From Paraburkholderia sp. BL25I1N1 (GTDB lineage: Bacteria > Pseudomonadota > Gammaproteobacteria > Burkholderiales > Burkholderiaceae): DNA of 64,000 nt. Positions 16,428 through 24,463 of the stretch are shown in pieces. The stretch lies in contig NZ_PVZB01000008.1 of the NCBI RefSeq assembly GCF_003002025.1, positions 186,001 through 250,000 of the forward strand, in the 5' to 3' direction. Below the pieces are notes generated by a model. It saw only the letters and a list, made by a program, of their open reading frames with translations, was not told where the DNA came from and ran no database searches. The translations under genes and the position numbers were made by a program. Every line of letters begins with the position of its first letter. Position 1 is the stretch's first letter.

Positions 16428-16989
16428 CTTTACCGAAGCGGAAGCTGCGGCGGTCTTGCACATTACCGAAGCCGATGTACTCCGCTTGCTTGCGGTCGGC
16501 GACCTCGCACTGGACCGCGACAGCGTTCTTGCATGCAGAGAGAAGCTGCTGCGTGGCCGGCCGCCTCGGCCGGGTGATACCGAGCATTCGTACAAAGTTG
16601 ACGGACTGCTGGAGACGAATGTCACCGTCATCCTCGGCGACGGCACCGGCGACACAGTTCATATAGTGTGCGACGGCACGATGCTGTCATTCGGCGAGTC
16701 CAGGTGGCAGAGTGCGCGCAGCGCTCTAAATCGCCCGGACCCCAGAGGCCCGTTTCCCGTTGCCTCCGTGTTCACCGTCTTCGTGCATGAAGCCAGGATG
16801 GAAGGCCCGGTTGAATCGCAAGTACGCGCTTCGCTGCGCGTTGCGGTCCAGTGCAAAAACCGCTTGGCTTACGCGAGCATATATAGCACGCAGCACCGCA
16901 TTGACCTGGCGCCAGTGCCTTTCGTTGTTGGGGACGATGTCGTCACGATTGCTCGAACAGTTTTTGAGACAGCAGCATGCGCGCAATAG
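16414..16989 (+). CDS. HTH-like N-terminus plus unknown beta-rich domain (191 aa)
   Basis: The start is ATG 16414, with ATG 16420 an alternative; it overlaps the previous gene. Residues ~5-45 (FTEAEAAAVLHITEADVLRL, LAVGDLALDRDSV) look like an excisionase-type helix-turn-helix. The rest has alternating beta segments and ends VGDDVVTIARTVFETA. That tail recurs in the next gene as EGDDVVSIARSVLDAL, so the two adjacent proteins share a domain. It may be a DNA-binding member of an island regulatory complex. No known family is recognised. Confidence 0.55.
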   Translation: MAMTDFTEAEAAAVLHITEADVLRLLAVGDLALDRDSVLACREKLLRGRPPRPGDTEHSYKVDGLLETNVTVILGDGTGDTVHIVCDGTMLSFGESRWQSARSALNRPDPRGPFPVASVFTVFVHEARMEGPVESQVRASLRVAVQCKNRLAYASIYSTQHRIDLAPVPFVVGDDVVTIARTVFETAACAQ

Positions 16990-17435
16990 CACTGAAAATC
17001 GAGATATACGACGGTGAGTACCGAGGCGATATGAGTGCGCTAACGCTCACCGCGACGCTCAGCGGAACAATTGAGGGTCTTGCACCCAATGATTTCCTTC
17101 GAGCAATCGTTGTGTTGCTCGAGATGAGCCAAAAGCGCTACGCGACGCCTAGTCCGGTGGGGCCTGCACTTACAGTTTTCGTTCGTCGCAAAGCGCCAGC
17201 GTTGCTTGCGCGAATCGACATCTCATTGCGGGGAGGAATCGCTAAAGCAAACCTGTCCTGCGACGGGATGCTTGGAATCAAAGCGGACGTCGCTGTAGCG
17301 GAGGGTGACGACGTAGTGAGCATCGCGCGTTCAGTGCTTGACGCGCTGTGCGACGAGTGCCAGCTATCAGCGCTGGCGGAGTCTCGTCTGAAGTCAGTAA
17401 GCCGCTCGGTACAAATCAACCTCGACGATTTGTGA
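16977..17435 (+). CDS. Unrecognised protein sharing a domain with its upstream neighbour
   Basis: 152 residues, overlapping the previous gene by 13 bases. It contains predicted beta segments (SALTLTATLSGTIEG, ALLARIDISLRGGIAKANLS) and the shared tail EGDDVVSIARSVLDALCDEC. It lacks the HTH-like N-terminus of its neighbour, which suggests tandem duplication with domain loss or gain. Its TGA overlaps the ATG of the next gene by one base. Function unknown. Confidence 0.55.
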   Translation: MRAIALKIEIYDGEYRGDMSALTLTATLSGTIEGLAPNDFLRAIVVLLEMSQKRYATPSPVGPALTVFVRRKAPALLARIDISLRGGIAKANLSCDGMLGIKADVAVAEGDDVVSIARSVLDALCDECQLSALAESRLKSVSRSVQINLDDL

Positions 17436-17755
17436 TGAATGTTCCCGACGACTTCCCGCGGGACGTCACCCCAGCGTCGCTGTCTGGCGCTCAGATGAAA
17501 CTCGCCGGCCGTTTGATTGACGGCAAATTTGTTGTCGGTCAGACGCCCGAAGAGCGCTTCGAGCGGTGGGACCTGTGCGAGGACCTCGCGCAGCAGCTCG
17601 TACCCAAGGCACAGGCCGACGCCGCAAAATATCCGGGCAACACGCCTGACGTGACGCTGCAACGCGTGCGCAATGGACTGCAGAGAAAGGGATGGGTGTC
17701 GGTCGTCGAGATGGACTGGCTTATTGAGCGCCTGCGCACGCTTCTCGGCTGGTAG
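17435..17755 (+). CDS. Unrecognised protein (106 aa) with a truncated relative at 29.4 kb
   Basis: ATG 17435 overlaps the preceding TGA, so 106 residues are predicted. The C-terminal half reads RWDLCEDLAQQLVPKAQ ... LQRVRNGLQRKGWVSVVEMDW. A related stretch (DACEDLASQLSAYASRK ... VAWVMKRTRQLL) appears at 29396-29635 as a fragment. The protein is acidic and helical. It is the fifth gene of a chain with overlapping ends, which supports one co-translated operon. Function unknown. Confidence 0.6.
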   Translation: MNVPDDFPRDVTPASLSGAQMKLAGRLIDGKFVVGQTPEERFERWDLCEDLAQQLVPKAQADAAKYPGNTPDVTLQRVRNGLQRKGWVSVVEMDWLIERLRTLLGW

Positions 17756-17768
17756 CAAGGAACAGAAC

Positions 17769-18008
17769 ATGGACTTAACCTTGACGGTCGCTGAAGCTGC
17801 CGTCTTGATGAATGTGTCGCCGGCTTATGTCGTAAAGCTAATCCGCGACGGCAAGTTACCTGCGAGCGCAAATGCAAACGGCACACACACGGTCGCCCGC
17901 CGGGATGCGGAGGCGTACCGCTTGAAAGCAAAACGACATGGGCGCAAGGCGCTGGAAGAACTCGCACGCCAATCGCAGGAAGTCGGACTCTATGACAAGC
18001 AAAGGTGA
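17769..18008 (+). CDS. Excisionase-family HTH antitoxin-like protein (orphan)
   Basis: 79 residues; ATG 17769 follows AAGGAACAG. The excisionase-type HTH (LTVAEAAVLMNVSPAYVVKL, IRDGKLPASANANGTHTVARRD) leads into RKALEELARQSQEVGLYD, an ending typical of HTH antitoxins that pair with PIN-domain toxins. No PIN gene follows; another small HTH gene does. It is therefore an orphan antitoxin or has been recruited as a regulator. A decayed copy of its C-terminus lies at 25659-25749. Confidence 0.7.
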   Translation: MDLTLTVAEAAVLMNVSPAYVVKLIRDGKLPASANANGTHTVARRDAEAYRLKAKRHGRKALEELARQSQEVGLYDKQR

Positions 18009-18083
18009 CCGCAGACTAGGCCTTCATCGGAGTGGACCCGCGCATCTCGGGACACGGTTTCGCGCCTGTAACGGAGCACAGAC

Positions 18084-18296
18084 ATGACCATCGCGGAAGT
18101 CGCAGATTTCTTATTTGTCAGCCGCTCGCACGTTAGGCGACTCCTCGAAAGCGGAGACCTGCTCGGCGCACGTGGGGATGATGGCGAATACATTGTCGAC
18201 GAGGAGTCGGTCCGGACGTACCGGCTAGAGATGGACGAAAGAGCAAGGCGATATCTCGACAGTCAGACAGAGGCCGACGAGCCGCCTGGGCTGTGA
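18084..18296 (+). CDS. Second excisionase-family HTH protein
   Basis: 70 residues. The HTH is TIAEVADFLFVSRSHVRRLL, then ESGDLLGARGDDGEYIVDEESV, and the tail is acidic (DSQTEADEPPGL). It is distantly related to the preceding gene, 75 bp away. A second copy with a lost start codon (ATG to ACG) and an in-frame stop lies at 25794-26003. Both small HTH genes without toxin genes suggest regulatory rather than toxin-antitoxin use, but the partner could have been lost. Confidence 0.65.
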   Translation: MTIAEVADFLFVSRSHVRRLLESGDLLGARGDDGEYIVDEESVRTYRLEMDERARRYLDSQTEADEPPGL

Positions 18297-18541
18297 CGAC
18301 CGCGTGGAGTAGCTTGGCCTCAAGAAGCATCCGCGCGTTACGTTTGCCGGGGGGAAGCAGCGCGCACAAAGTCCCAGTGTTACACGGCATAAGAGAGAAA
18401 GTCGCAGTGGAGATTATGAGCACGGGTGATTGGCGCGGCCTGCTACAGCAAGATGCGCGAAATCCAGGCGCGCATAAACCCGCTCTTTCGTATAAGCGAG
18501 CCCGCGGTGCTGGGAGAACTTAAATCAAAACTGGAGCTGAT

Positions 18542-18820
18542 ATGCGATACGAGACTCTGATTGCCGACGCACGCGATGGCGAGCTGACAGAATCCACGCG
18601 CGTACGTGCCTCTTTTGATGCCATTTATTGCTGCTCTCCCGACTTGGAATCGATGGTGCAGTCGTTGACGGTGCTCGGGCTGAACGCAGACGACGCATCG
18701 TTTGTGACCCAATTGGCCCACTGGGTCTTGAACGTAGCGCCGCGTGGGCCGCTGCCCATGTCGCCAAGCGAGGCAGTGGCGCTCGCGGAGCGCGTTCACA
18801 AAGTCACTGGAGGCAAGTAA
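18542..18820 (+). CDS. Small helical protein, paralogue of the gene at 16128
   Basis: 92 residues from ATG 18542. It has ESTRVRASFDAIYCCSPDLE, then LNADDASFVTQLAHWVLNVA and PRGPLPMSPSEAVALA, aligning along its whole length with the 16128-16427 product. It lies 245 bp from the HTH genes, in a stretch that includes the truncated end of a minus-strand gene whose intact copy is at 26010. It is followed directly by a LysR fragment. Function unknown; the two paralogues frame the small-gene operon. Confidence 0.6.
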   Translation: MRYETLIADARDGELTESTRVRASFDAIYCCSPDLESMVQSLTVLGLNADDASFVTQLAHWVLNVAPRGPLPMSPSEAVALAERVHKVTGGK

Positions 18821-18833
18821 TGCTGCACGTGAC

Positions 18834-19215
18834 CGTCGGATTAAAGGCCTGCTTGACCACCAATGCATCCTTCTCGGGACAGTCGTCTACGCGCCAGACG
18901 AGTGGCAGCTACAGAGCGCTTCTGACAACGCCAGCTTTCGGCCGGCTGAACCGCATTTCAGCGTGAACGACCTCGACTCAATGTCGATGGCTCTTCGTGA
19001 AGGCGCTGGAATTGGTTTGATTGCCGGATTCACTGCGATGGACGACCTTCGCAGCGGTTCACTCGAGCGAGTGCTGCCGCAGTACCATACTCACGCGAGA
19101 AGTGTCTACGCGCTATACCCATCGCGTCGATGCGAAAACCAAGCAATTCATTGATGCACTGAAAACTCGTGTCGGCGACCGGCTCGCCGCCTATGCAAAA
19201 GAACTTCACTTGGAA
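18834..19215 (+). pseudogene. LysR-type regulator fragment, 5' truncated and frameshifted
   Basis: The frame reads LLDHQCILLGTVVYAPDEWQ ... VNDLDSMSMALREGAGIGLI ... VYALYPSRR, the effector-binding half of a LysR regulator. At about 19130 the homology moves to another frame (DAKTKQFIDALKTRVGDRLA), a single-base frameshift. There is no DNA-binding domain: the left side joins the small-gene island at 18.83 kb. This marks a recombination boundary. Confidence 0.7.
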
Positions 19216-19768
19216 GGTGCTACGGTCGGAACTTGCCCTCTAGACACGGTAGCTTTGGCAGCTGCATCCGACCGCATCGAGCCATCGGAGCTCCCGACGA
19301 CTCGCTCTCTCAGCAGTCGCTTCAAACCTGATGAAGCGGTAATACTGCCAATTCCCGTCAATGTGATTGCTCGCGAAGAAGACGTTGTTTGCGGCACCTA
19401 CACTACTTCGACGCGCTGTCTCCAGCAGCAAGCAGTCGTCGCCCGTCGCGAAATGATTGCAAATAGAGATTGGTGCCACCCAACGACTTCAGAGAGCGCA
19501 TTCGCGCGAATGGGAAGCAAGTTGAGCGGCTGCACGCTGATGGCAGTCTGTTTAGTGCCGAAGTGGCCGGAGCCCACTTCACTCCGGCCGCGTCGGTAGA
19601 CTCCGCGCGCAATCGACGAGGCTTGCAGACAATATGCAGATTCATTTCTCCGCTATCCAAGCGACTTTTGTTCGGCCGTGAAGCTGTCTGCGGACACTCA
19701 TGACCGTCGGCTGACGTCGTTGGGCTATCCTGTTGCTCTAACACAACCTGGACAGTCCGCCGAACGCT
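19216..19768. other. Gene-poor stretch between the LysR fragment and an intact LysR gene
   Basis: About 550 bp. Frames of up to roughly 110 codons exist on both strands, but none shows a family pattern, a good start or consistent coding character. I see no hairpin or repeat worth naming. It is probably decayed sequence plus the promoter of the LysR gene at 19769. Confidence 0.4.
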
Positions 19769-20668
19769 ATGGCTCTCTCTCCGTTACCACCACTCGCATG
19801 TCTGCAAGCATTCGAGGCTAGCGCCCGTTATTTGAGCTTCACTCGCGCGGGGCAGGAACTGCACTTGTCCACTAGTGCTGTGAGCCGCCAGATTTCTCAA
19901 CTCGAAGATTTCCTGGGACGCCGGCTGTTCGTGCGGGAGCACAACGCCCTAAGGCTCACGCCGGCCGGGGAAACCTATGCGGTGGATGTGCGGCGCATGT
20001 TGGAGCTGTGCACCAGCGTTACCTCGAGTCTGATGGCTCGCGTTGTCAGGTCTCGACTCACGGTGTCCTGTTCGGCTGGCATTTCGGTATTCTGGCTCGC
20101 GCCGAGAATCGGCTCGTTTATCGACGGTAATCCCGATGTGGACTTGCGCATCATTGTGCGGGACCACTTTGGAGCCGTCTCGCCAGCGGAATACGATGTA
20201 GGCATTTTCTATCTGCGCAACGCCGAGGTGCCCGGGACGCACACACGGAAGCTTTTCGACGAAGAGGTCTTTCCGGTGTGTTCGCCTACCTATCTCGATG
20301 GGCGCAAACTGAAGCCGGTGGAACTGCTGACTTGTACGCTGCTTGTTCTTGAGGACGCAGAGCGGAGCTGGATGTCGTGGCACACCTGGTTCGAAAAGGC
20401 GGGCCTTGAACGACCAGCGCTCAATCAAACCATCATCGTCAACAGCTACCCACTCATTGTCCAGCTTGCGACGCATGGCAAGGGCGTCGCGCTCGGTTGG
20501 AACCGGGTTATCGACCCGCTCCTCGAGCACGGCGCGCTCGTCAGGGCATCAGGCTCTCACGCCACAATGGGCGGCTCCTACTTTGTCACCTGGCCATCAG
20601 AGCGCGCGGAAACACCGGCTGCCCGTCGGTTCCGCGAGTGGGTAATTAGCCAGACACCCGCTTTCTGA
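19769..20668 (+). CDS. LysR-type regulator of the hydroxyproline module
   Basis: 299 residues, the usual length. The winged HTH lies at residues ~5-65 (PPLACLQAFEASARYLSFTR, AGQELHLSTSAVSRQISQLE). The effector domain is of the GcvA-like type (LRIIVRDHFG..., GKGVALGWNRVIDPLLEHGA). It precedes the transporter and three catabolic genes on the same strand with a 152-bp gap that probably holds the operon promoter. Control of the downstream 3-hydroxyproline genes is inferred from position. Confidence 0.85.
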   Translation: MALSPLPPLACLQAFEASARYLSFTRAGQELHLSTSAVSRQISQLEDFLGRRLFVREHNALRLTPAGETYAVDVRRMLELCTSVTSSLMARVVRSRLTVSCSAGISVFWLAPRIGSFIDGNPDVDLRIIVRDHFGAVSPAEYDVGIFYLRNAEVPGTHTRKLFDEEVFPVCSPTYLDGRKLKPVELLTCTLLVLEDAERSWMSWHTWFEKAGLERPALNQTIIVNSYPLIVQLATHGKGVALGWNRVIDPLLEHGALVRASGSHATMGGSYFVTWPSERAETPAARRFREWVISQTPAF

Positions 20669-20820
20669 CGTCCCCCGTTGCAAGCCTCTGGACGCGGTTG
20701 CGTTTTTTGCAAGCGCGTTTGCGAATTTAGCGTTATGCGACCGTCACGCCAAAAATTACATTGATTGCGTGACGAATCGCGGACGCTCACCTCGCAAAGC
20801 GACAACTCAGAGAGGTCTAA

Positions 20821-22116
20821 ATGGCAACGAGTGCATCAAACGGCATACTGGTGGGCGAGCCGCCCGCAAGGACGGTAACGCGCCGGAAGGCGATTTTGGC
20901 CACCGTCATCGGCAGCGGTCTGGAATGGTTCGACTTTTCCGGGTACGCGTTCTTCGCCGCAACTATCGGTAAGCTATTTTTCCCCGCAGGCAACGAGACA
21001 ACGTCGCTGCTGTTATCACTGGCAACCTTTGGCGTTGGTTTCGTGATGCGACCGCTCGGCGGCATCGCTTTCGGCATCTACGGCGACAAGGTGGGTCGCA
21101 AGCGAGCCCTGTCGCTCGCCATGCTCGTCATGGCGCTCGGCTCGGGCATCATTGCTTTCGCCCCTACGAATCAATCTATCGGCATCGCCGCGCCGTGTCT
21201 TATCGTCATCGCGCGATTGCTGCAGGGCCTGTCCGCTGGCGGTGAAATGGGCGGCGCTACTGCGTTCCTGACCGAACATGCTCCAGCTAAACGCCGTGCT
21301 TTCTATTCGAGCTGGATTCAGACTAGCATTGGTTTCGCCGTGGTCATCGGCAGCCTTAGGGGTACGCTCATCACGTCGAGCATGTCGGCTGATTCGCTGA
21401 CCGCATGGGGATGGCGCATTCCGTTTTTCATCGGCATGCTGGTGGCCCCGGTTGGTTACTACATCCGGCTGAAAATCGAGGAAACGCCCGAGTTCGTATC
21501 GGAGAAGCACCACACCAACACGCCGCTGCGTGACGTCATTCGCGAGTATCCCCGCCAGGTGCTCTCCAGCCTGCTGATGGTCGTACTGTGGACCGTCTGC
21601 ACGTACGTCATCCTCTTCTACATCCCGACTTATGTTGTGAAGTATCTGCACATGACTCAGCGTGAGGGCTTCACGTCGGGCGTCGTCAGCGGCGTCGTGC
21701 TGATGGTCATGGCGCCCGTGTTCGGGGCACTGTCGGATAAGGTCGGCAAGCGGCGGGTCCAGTCGGTTGCTGCGCTCGCCATTCTGGTGGCCAGCTATCC
21801 ACTGTTCTCTCATCTAATCAAATCGCCTGACTTTGCCACGCTGTTGACCTTCCAGGCGATTTTCGGCGTGCTCATTGCTGCATACACCGGCCCGATTCTG
21901 GCTCTCTTCACGGAAATGTTCCCGAGCCGCGTCCGTGCGACCGGATTGTCTTTGGCCTACAACGGCGCCGTGACCATCTTCGGTGGCTTTGCCGCTTTCA
22001 TCATCACCTGGCTTACCCAACACACGGGTGACGCCGAGTCTGCGTCTTATTACATCATCTTCGCCGCGGTGGTTAGCCTGCTCGGCATCTTGCTGACAAA
22101 GCCATACCAGACTTGA
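20821..22116 (+). CDS. MHS-family MFS transporter
   Basis: 431 residues with about 12 predicted membrane segments; ATG 20821 follows AGAGAGG. The metabolite:H+ symporter signature regions are visible: GSGLEWFDFSGYAF at the N-terminus, RPLGGIAFGIYGDKVGRKRA in loop 2-3, and RLLQGLSAGGEMGGA in helix 4. Relatives carry proline/betaine, citrate, shikimate or alpha-ketoglutarate. Its position before hydroxyproline-degrading genes suggests uptake of hydroxyproline or a hydroxyproline-containing compound. Confidence 0.88.
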   Translation: MATSASNGILVGEPPARTVTRRKAILATVIGSGLEWFDFSGYAFFAATIGKLFFPAGNETTSLLLSLATFGVGFVMRPLGGIAFGIYGDKVGRKRALSLAMLVMALGSGIIAFAPTNQSIGIAAPCLIVIARLLQGLSAGGEMGGATAFLTEHAPAKRRAFYSSWIQTSIGFAVVIGSLRGTLITSSMSADSLTAWGWRIPFFIGMLVAPVGYYIRLKIEETPEFVSEKHHTNTPLRDVIREYPRQVLSSLLMVVLWTVCTYVILFYIPTYVVKYLHMTQREGFTSGVVSGVVLMVMAPVFGALSDKVGKRRVQSVAALAILVASYPLFSHLIKSPDFATLLTFQAIFGVLIAAYTGPILALFTEMFPSRVRATGLSLAYNGAVTIFGGFAAFIITWLTQHTGDAESASYYIIFAAVVSLLGILLTKPYQT

Positions 22117-22126
22117 GGAAATTCAC

Positions 22127-23386
22127 ATGAACATGTTGATATTCGAAGGGGTGAATATATTCGACCCCGCAACGAAGAAACGCCAGACGAACACCAATGT
22201 CTGCATCGCCGGCGGGAAGATTGCGGCAATAGGGCAGATACCATCGTCGTTCGCCGATGCCCGCAGGATAAGTCTTCCCGGGCGTACCGTCTTGCCGGGC
22301 CTCATCGACCTGCACGTCCACGTCGTCGCGTCGCACGCGAATCTGGGCGCTAACGCGATGATGCCAAACTTCCTCGCTGCGTTCAGGACGTTGCCCATCC
22401 TGCGCGGCATGCTGAATCGCGGGTTCACCACCGTTCGTGATGCAGGTGGCGCGGACTTTGCAATGTGCGATGCTGTCAACAGCGGCGTGCTTTCGGGCCC
22501 GCGCATCCTGTCGTCGGGCAAGGCGTTATCGCAGACTGGTGGGCACGGCGACTTCCGTCAGCGCAATGACAAGCTTGACGATGCCTGCGGGTGCCTGGGA
22601 CGTCAGGGAGCGATTGCCCGGGTGGTCGATGGTGTCGAGGCGATGCGCCTGGCAGTACGCGAAGAACTCCTCAAAGGTGCTTCCCAAATCAAGATAATGG
22701 CGTCGGGCGGTGTTGCTTCGCCCAACGACCCCATCACCAACACCCAGTATTCGGAAGATGAAATCCGTGCCGCGGTCCAGGAAGCGGAGGCTGCCGGGAC
22801 TTACGTGATGGCACACGCCTACACCGCTCGTGCCGTCCGGCGGGCCGTCGAGTGCGGGGTGAAATGTATCGAGCACGGAAACCTCATCGACGAGGAGACT
22901 GCCCGTCTGTTGGCGGAACGTGGCGTAGCGGTTGTGCCCACAATCGCCACTCTCGACCGTCTCGTTGAACAAGGTCCTGCGCTCGGTTTCCCCGCTGAAT
23001 CGCTCGCAAAGATTGAGGGAGCGCGCTCCGTGGGTCGGCAGGCGCTTGCACTGATGGCGCGCGAAGGCGTGAAGGTCGGATTCGGCTCAGACATGCTGGG
23101 AGAATTGCACTCCTTCCAGTCCGACGAGTTCGCGGTTCGGGCAGAAATCGTCGGCAACGTTGAAGCCATCCGGTCGGCAACCTGCGTTGCCGCCGAAATC
23201 ACGGGTGAAGCAGGCGTGCGGGGAACGGTCGCCGTCGGAGCCGTGGCTGACCTCATCGTGGTCGACGGTGACCCGATTGAGGACATTTCCCTTCTGCTGG
23301 GGCAAGGCGAACACATTCCCGTGGTCATCAAGGCTGGAGTGTGTATGAAGGAGGCCGGCCGACTGCTCGAGCCAGTCGCAGAGTGA
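22127..23386 (+). CDS. Metal-dependent amidohydrolase (imidazolonepropionase/prolidase-like)
   Basis: 419 residues; ATG 22127 follows GAGGAA ten bases after the transporter stop. The amidohydrolase metal site begins with HVH in GLIDLHVHVVASH, followed by the carboxylated-Lys region (IKIMASGGVASPND), His ligands in VMAHAYTARAVRRAV and CIEHGNLIDEE, and the Asp in GFGSDMLGE. The closest style is the COG1228 group, which includes bacterial prolidases. In this operon it could release 3-hydroxyproline from a dipeptide or N-acyl form; this is inference. Confidence 0.8.
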   Translation: MNMLIFEGVNIFDPATKKRQTNTNVCIAGGKIAAIGQIPSSFADARRISLPGRTVLPGLIDLHVHVVASHANLGANAMMPNFLAAFRTLPILRGMLNRGFTTVRDAGGADFAMCDAVNSGVLSGPRILSSGKALSQTGGHGDFRQRNDKLDDACGCLGRQGAIARVVDGVEAMRLAVREELLKGASQIKIMASGGVASPNDPITNTQYSEDEIRAAVQEAEAAGTYVMAHAYTARAVRRAVECGVKCIEHGNLIDEETARLLAERGVAVVPTIATLDRLVEQGPALGFPAESLAKIEGARSVGRQALALMAREGVKVGFGSDMLGELHSFQSDEFAVRAEIVGNVEAIRSATCVAAEITGEAGVRGTVAVGAVADLIVVDGDPIEDISLLLGQGEHIPVVIKAGVCMKEAGRLLEPVAE

Positions 23387-23439
23387 ACTGCTGGCGCGCG
23401 GCATCGGTCGCGCCCACCCCTCCAAAGGCGAACCCGAAC

Positions 23440-24387
23440 ATGACTTCTCTCAGCACCCGAAATTTCGACGCCCATGCAACTGCTGCGCTGCTGGACTATC
23501 CCTCGCTGGTGCGCGTTCTTCGGGAAACCATCATCGAATACGGCGCGGGAGACATCGTGAGTCCCGAGCGCCTGGCCATTCCGATGCAGGAAAGCGGACT
23601 GATGCTGTCGATGCCTGCCAGTGCTAAAGACATCGCCATCCATAAGTTGGTGACCGTGTGTCCTTCGAATGGAAAACGCCAGCTTCCGACCATCCATGGT
23701 CAAGTCATCGCATGCGACGCGCACACCGGGGAAATGTTGTTCGTGCTCGACGGGCCGACGGTGACCGGGCGGCGGACGGCAGCGGTCACTGTGCTGGGCA
23801 TCCAGACCCTGCATGGCAGGGCTCCGCGCGAAACTCTCATCATCGGCACAGGAAAACAGGCGGCTAACCACGCGGAAGCTCTCGCGGCTTCCTTCCCGGA
23901 GGCCAAACTGTTCGTCAAGGGCAACTCGCAGGCGGCCGCGGAGGCCTTCGTGGCTCGGAGCCGGTCGGTAGCACCGAACCTGTATGTCCTTGATGGCGAC
24001 GTGATTCCCGACAGCATTGAAGTCGTCATCACCTTGACAACCAGCAAGTCTCCGGTCTACACCTTAACGGCGCGACCTGGCCGTCTCGTTGTCGGGGTCG
24101 GCGCTTTCACGGCAGACGCAGCGGAAATTGGCAAGGAAACCGTCGACGGAAGTTTCCTGGTTGTAGACGACCCTGTCGGCGCAATGCATGAAGCGGGCGA
24201 CCTTATCCAGGCTAGGGTTGAGTGGGCCTCAGTTTCTTCGCTAGCCAAGGCACTAGCTGGCGAGCTGAAGCCGAGTGCGCCGATTCTGTTCAAGAGTGTT
24301 GGCTGCGCTGCGTGGGACTTGGCCGCGTGCCGCGTAGCGCGTTCGGCGCTCGACTCAAACGCCCGTCGAATCGGCGCTGATATGTAA
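23440..24387 (+). CDS. lhpI: Delta1-pyrroline-2-carboxylate reductase (ornithine cyclodeaminase/mu-crystallin family)
   Basis: 315 residues from ATG 23440. The fold shows the substrate-side Lys/Arg region (DIAIHKLVTVCPSNG), GPTVTGRRTAAVTVLGIQTL and a Rossmann NAD(P) motif in ETLIIGTGKQAANHAEAL. Family members include LhpI, which reduces delta1-pyrroline-2-carboxylate to L-proline after dehydration of trans-3-hydroxy-L-proline. The next gene encodes that dehydratase, so this assignment is preferred over ornithine cyclodeaminase or alanine dehydrogenase. It is the fourth gene in the module. Confidence 0.8.
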   Translation: MTSLSTRNFDAHATAALLDYPSLVRVLRETIIEYGAGDIVSPERLAIPMQESGLMLSMPASAKDIAIHKLVTVCPSNGKRQLPTIHGQVIACDAHTGEMLFVLDGPTVTGRRTAAVTVLGIQTLHGRAPRETLIIGTGKQAANHAEALAASFPEAKLFVKGNSQAAAEAFVARSRSVAPNLYVLDGDVIPDSIEVVITLTTSKSPVYTLTARPGRLVVGVGAFTADAAEIGKETVDGSFLVVDDPVGAMHEAGDLIQARVEWASVSSLAKALAGELKPSAPILFKSVGCAAWDLAACRVARSALDSNARRIGADM

Positions 24388-24463
24388 GTAGCGTCGATTT
24401 AAATCGCTGCCGTCCCGTGCGGTGAGCAAAAGCAGGGCATCCACAGATTTCACCGAAGCAAAC

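Noticed and set aside
17769..18296. A standard HTH/PIN toxin-antitoxin locus
   Set aside because: Both small genes are antitoxin-like; no PIN-domain or other toxin gene is present beside them, so a working toxin-antitoxin pair cannot be claimed.
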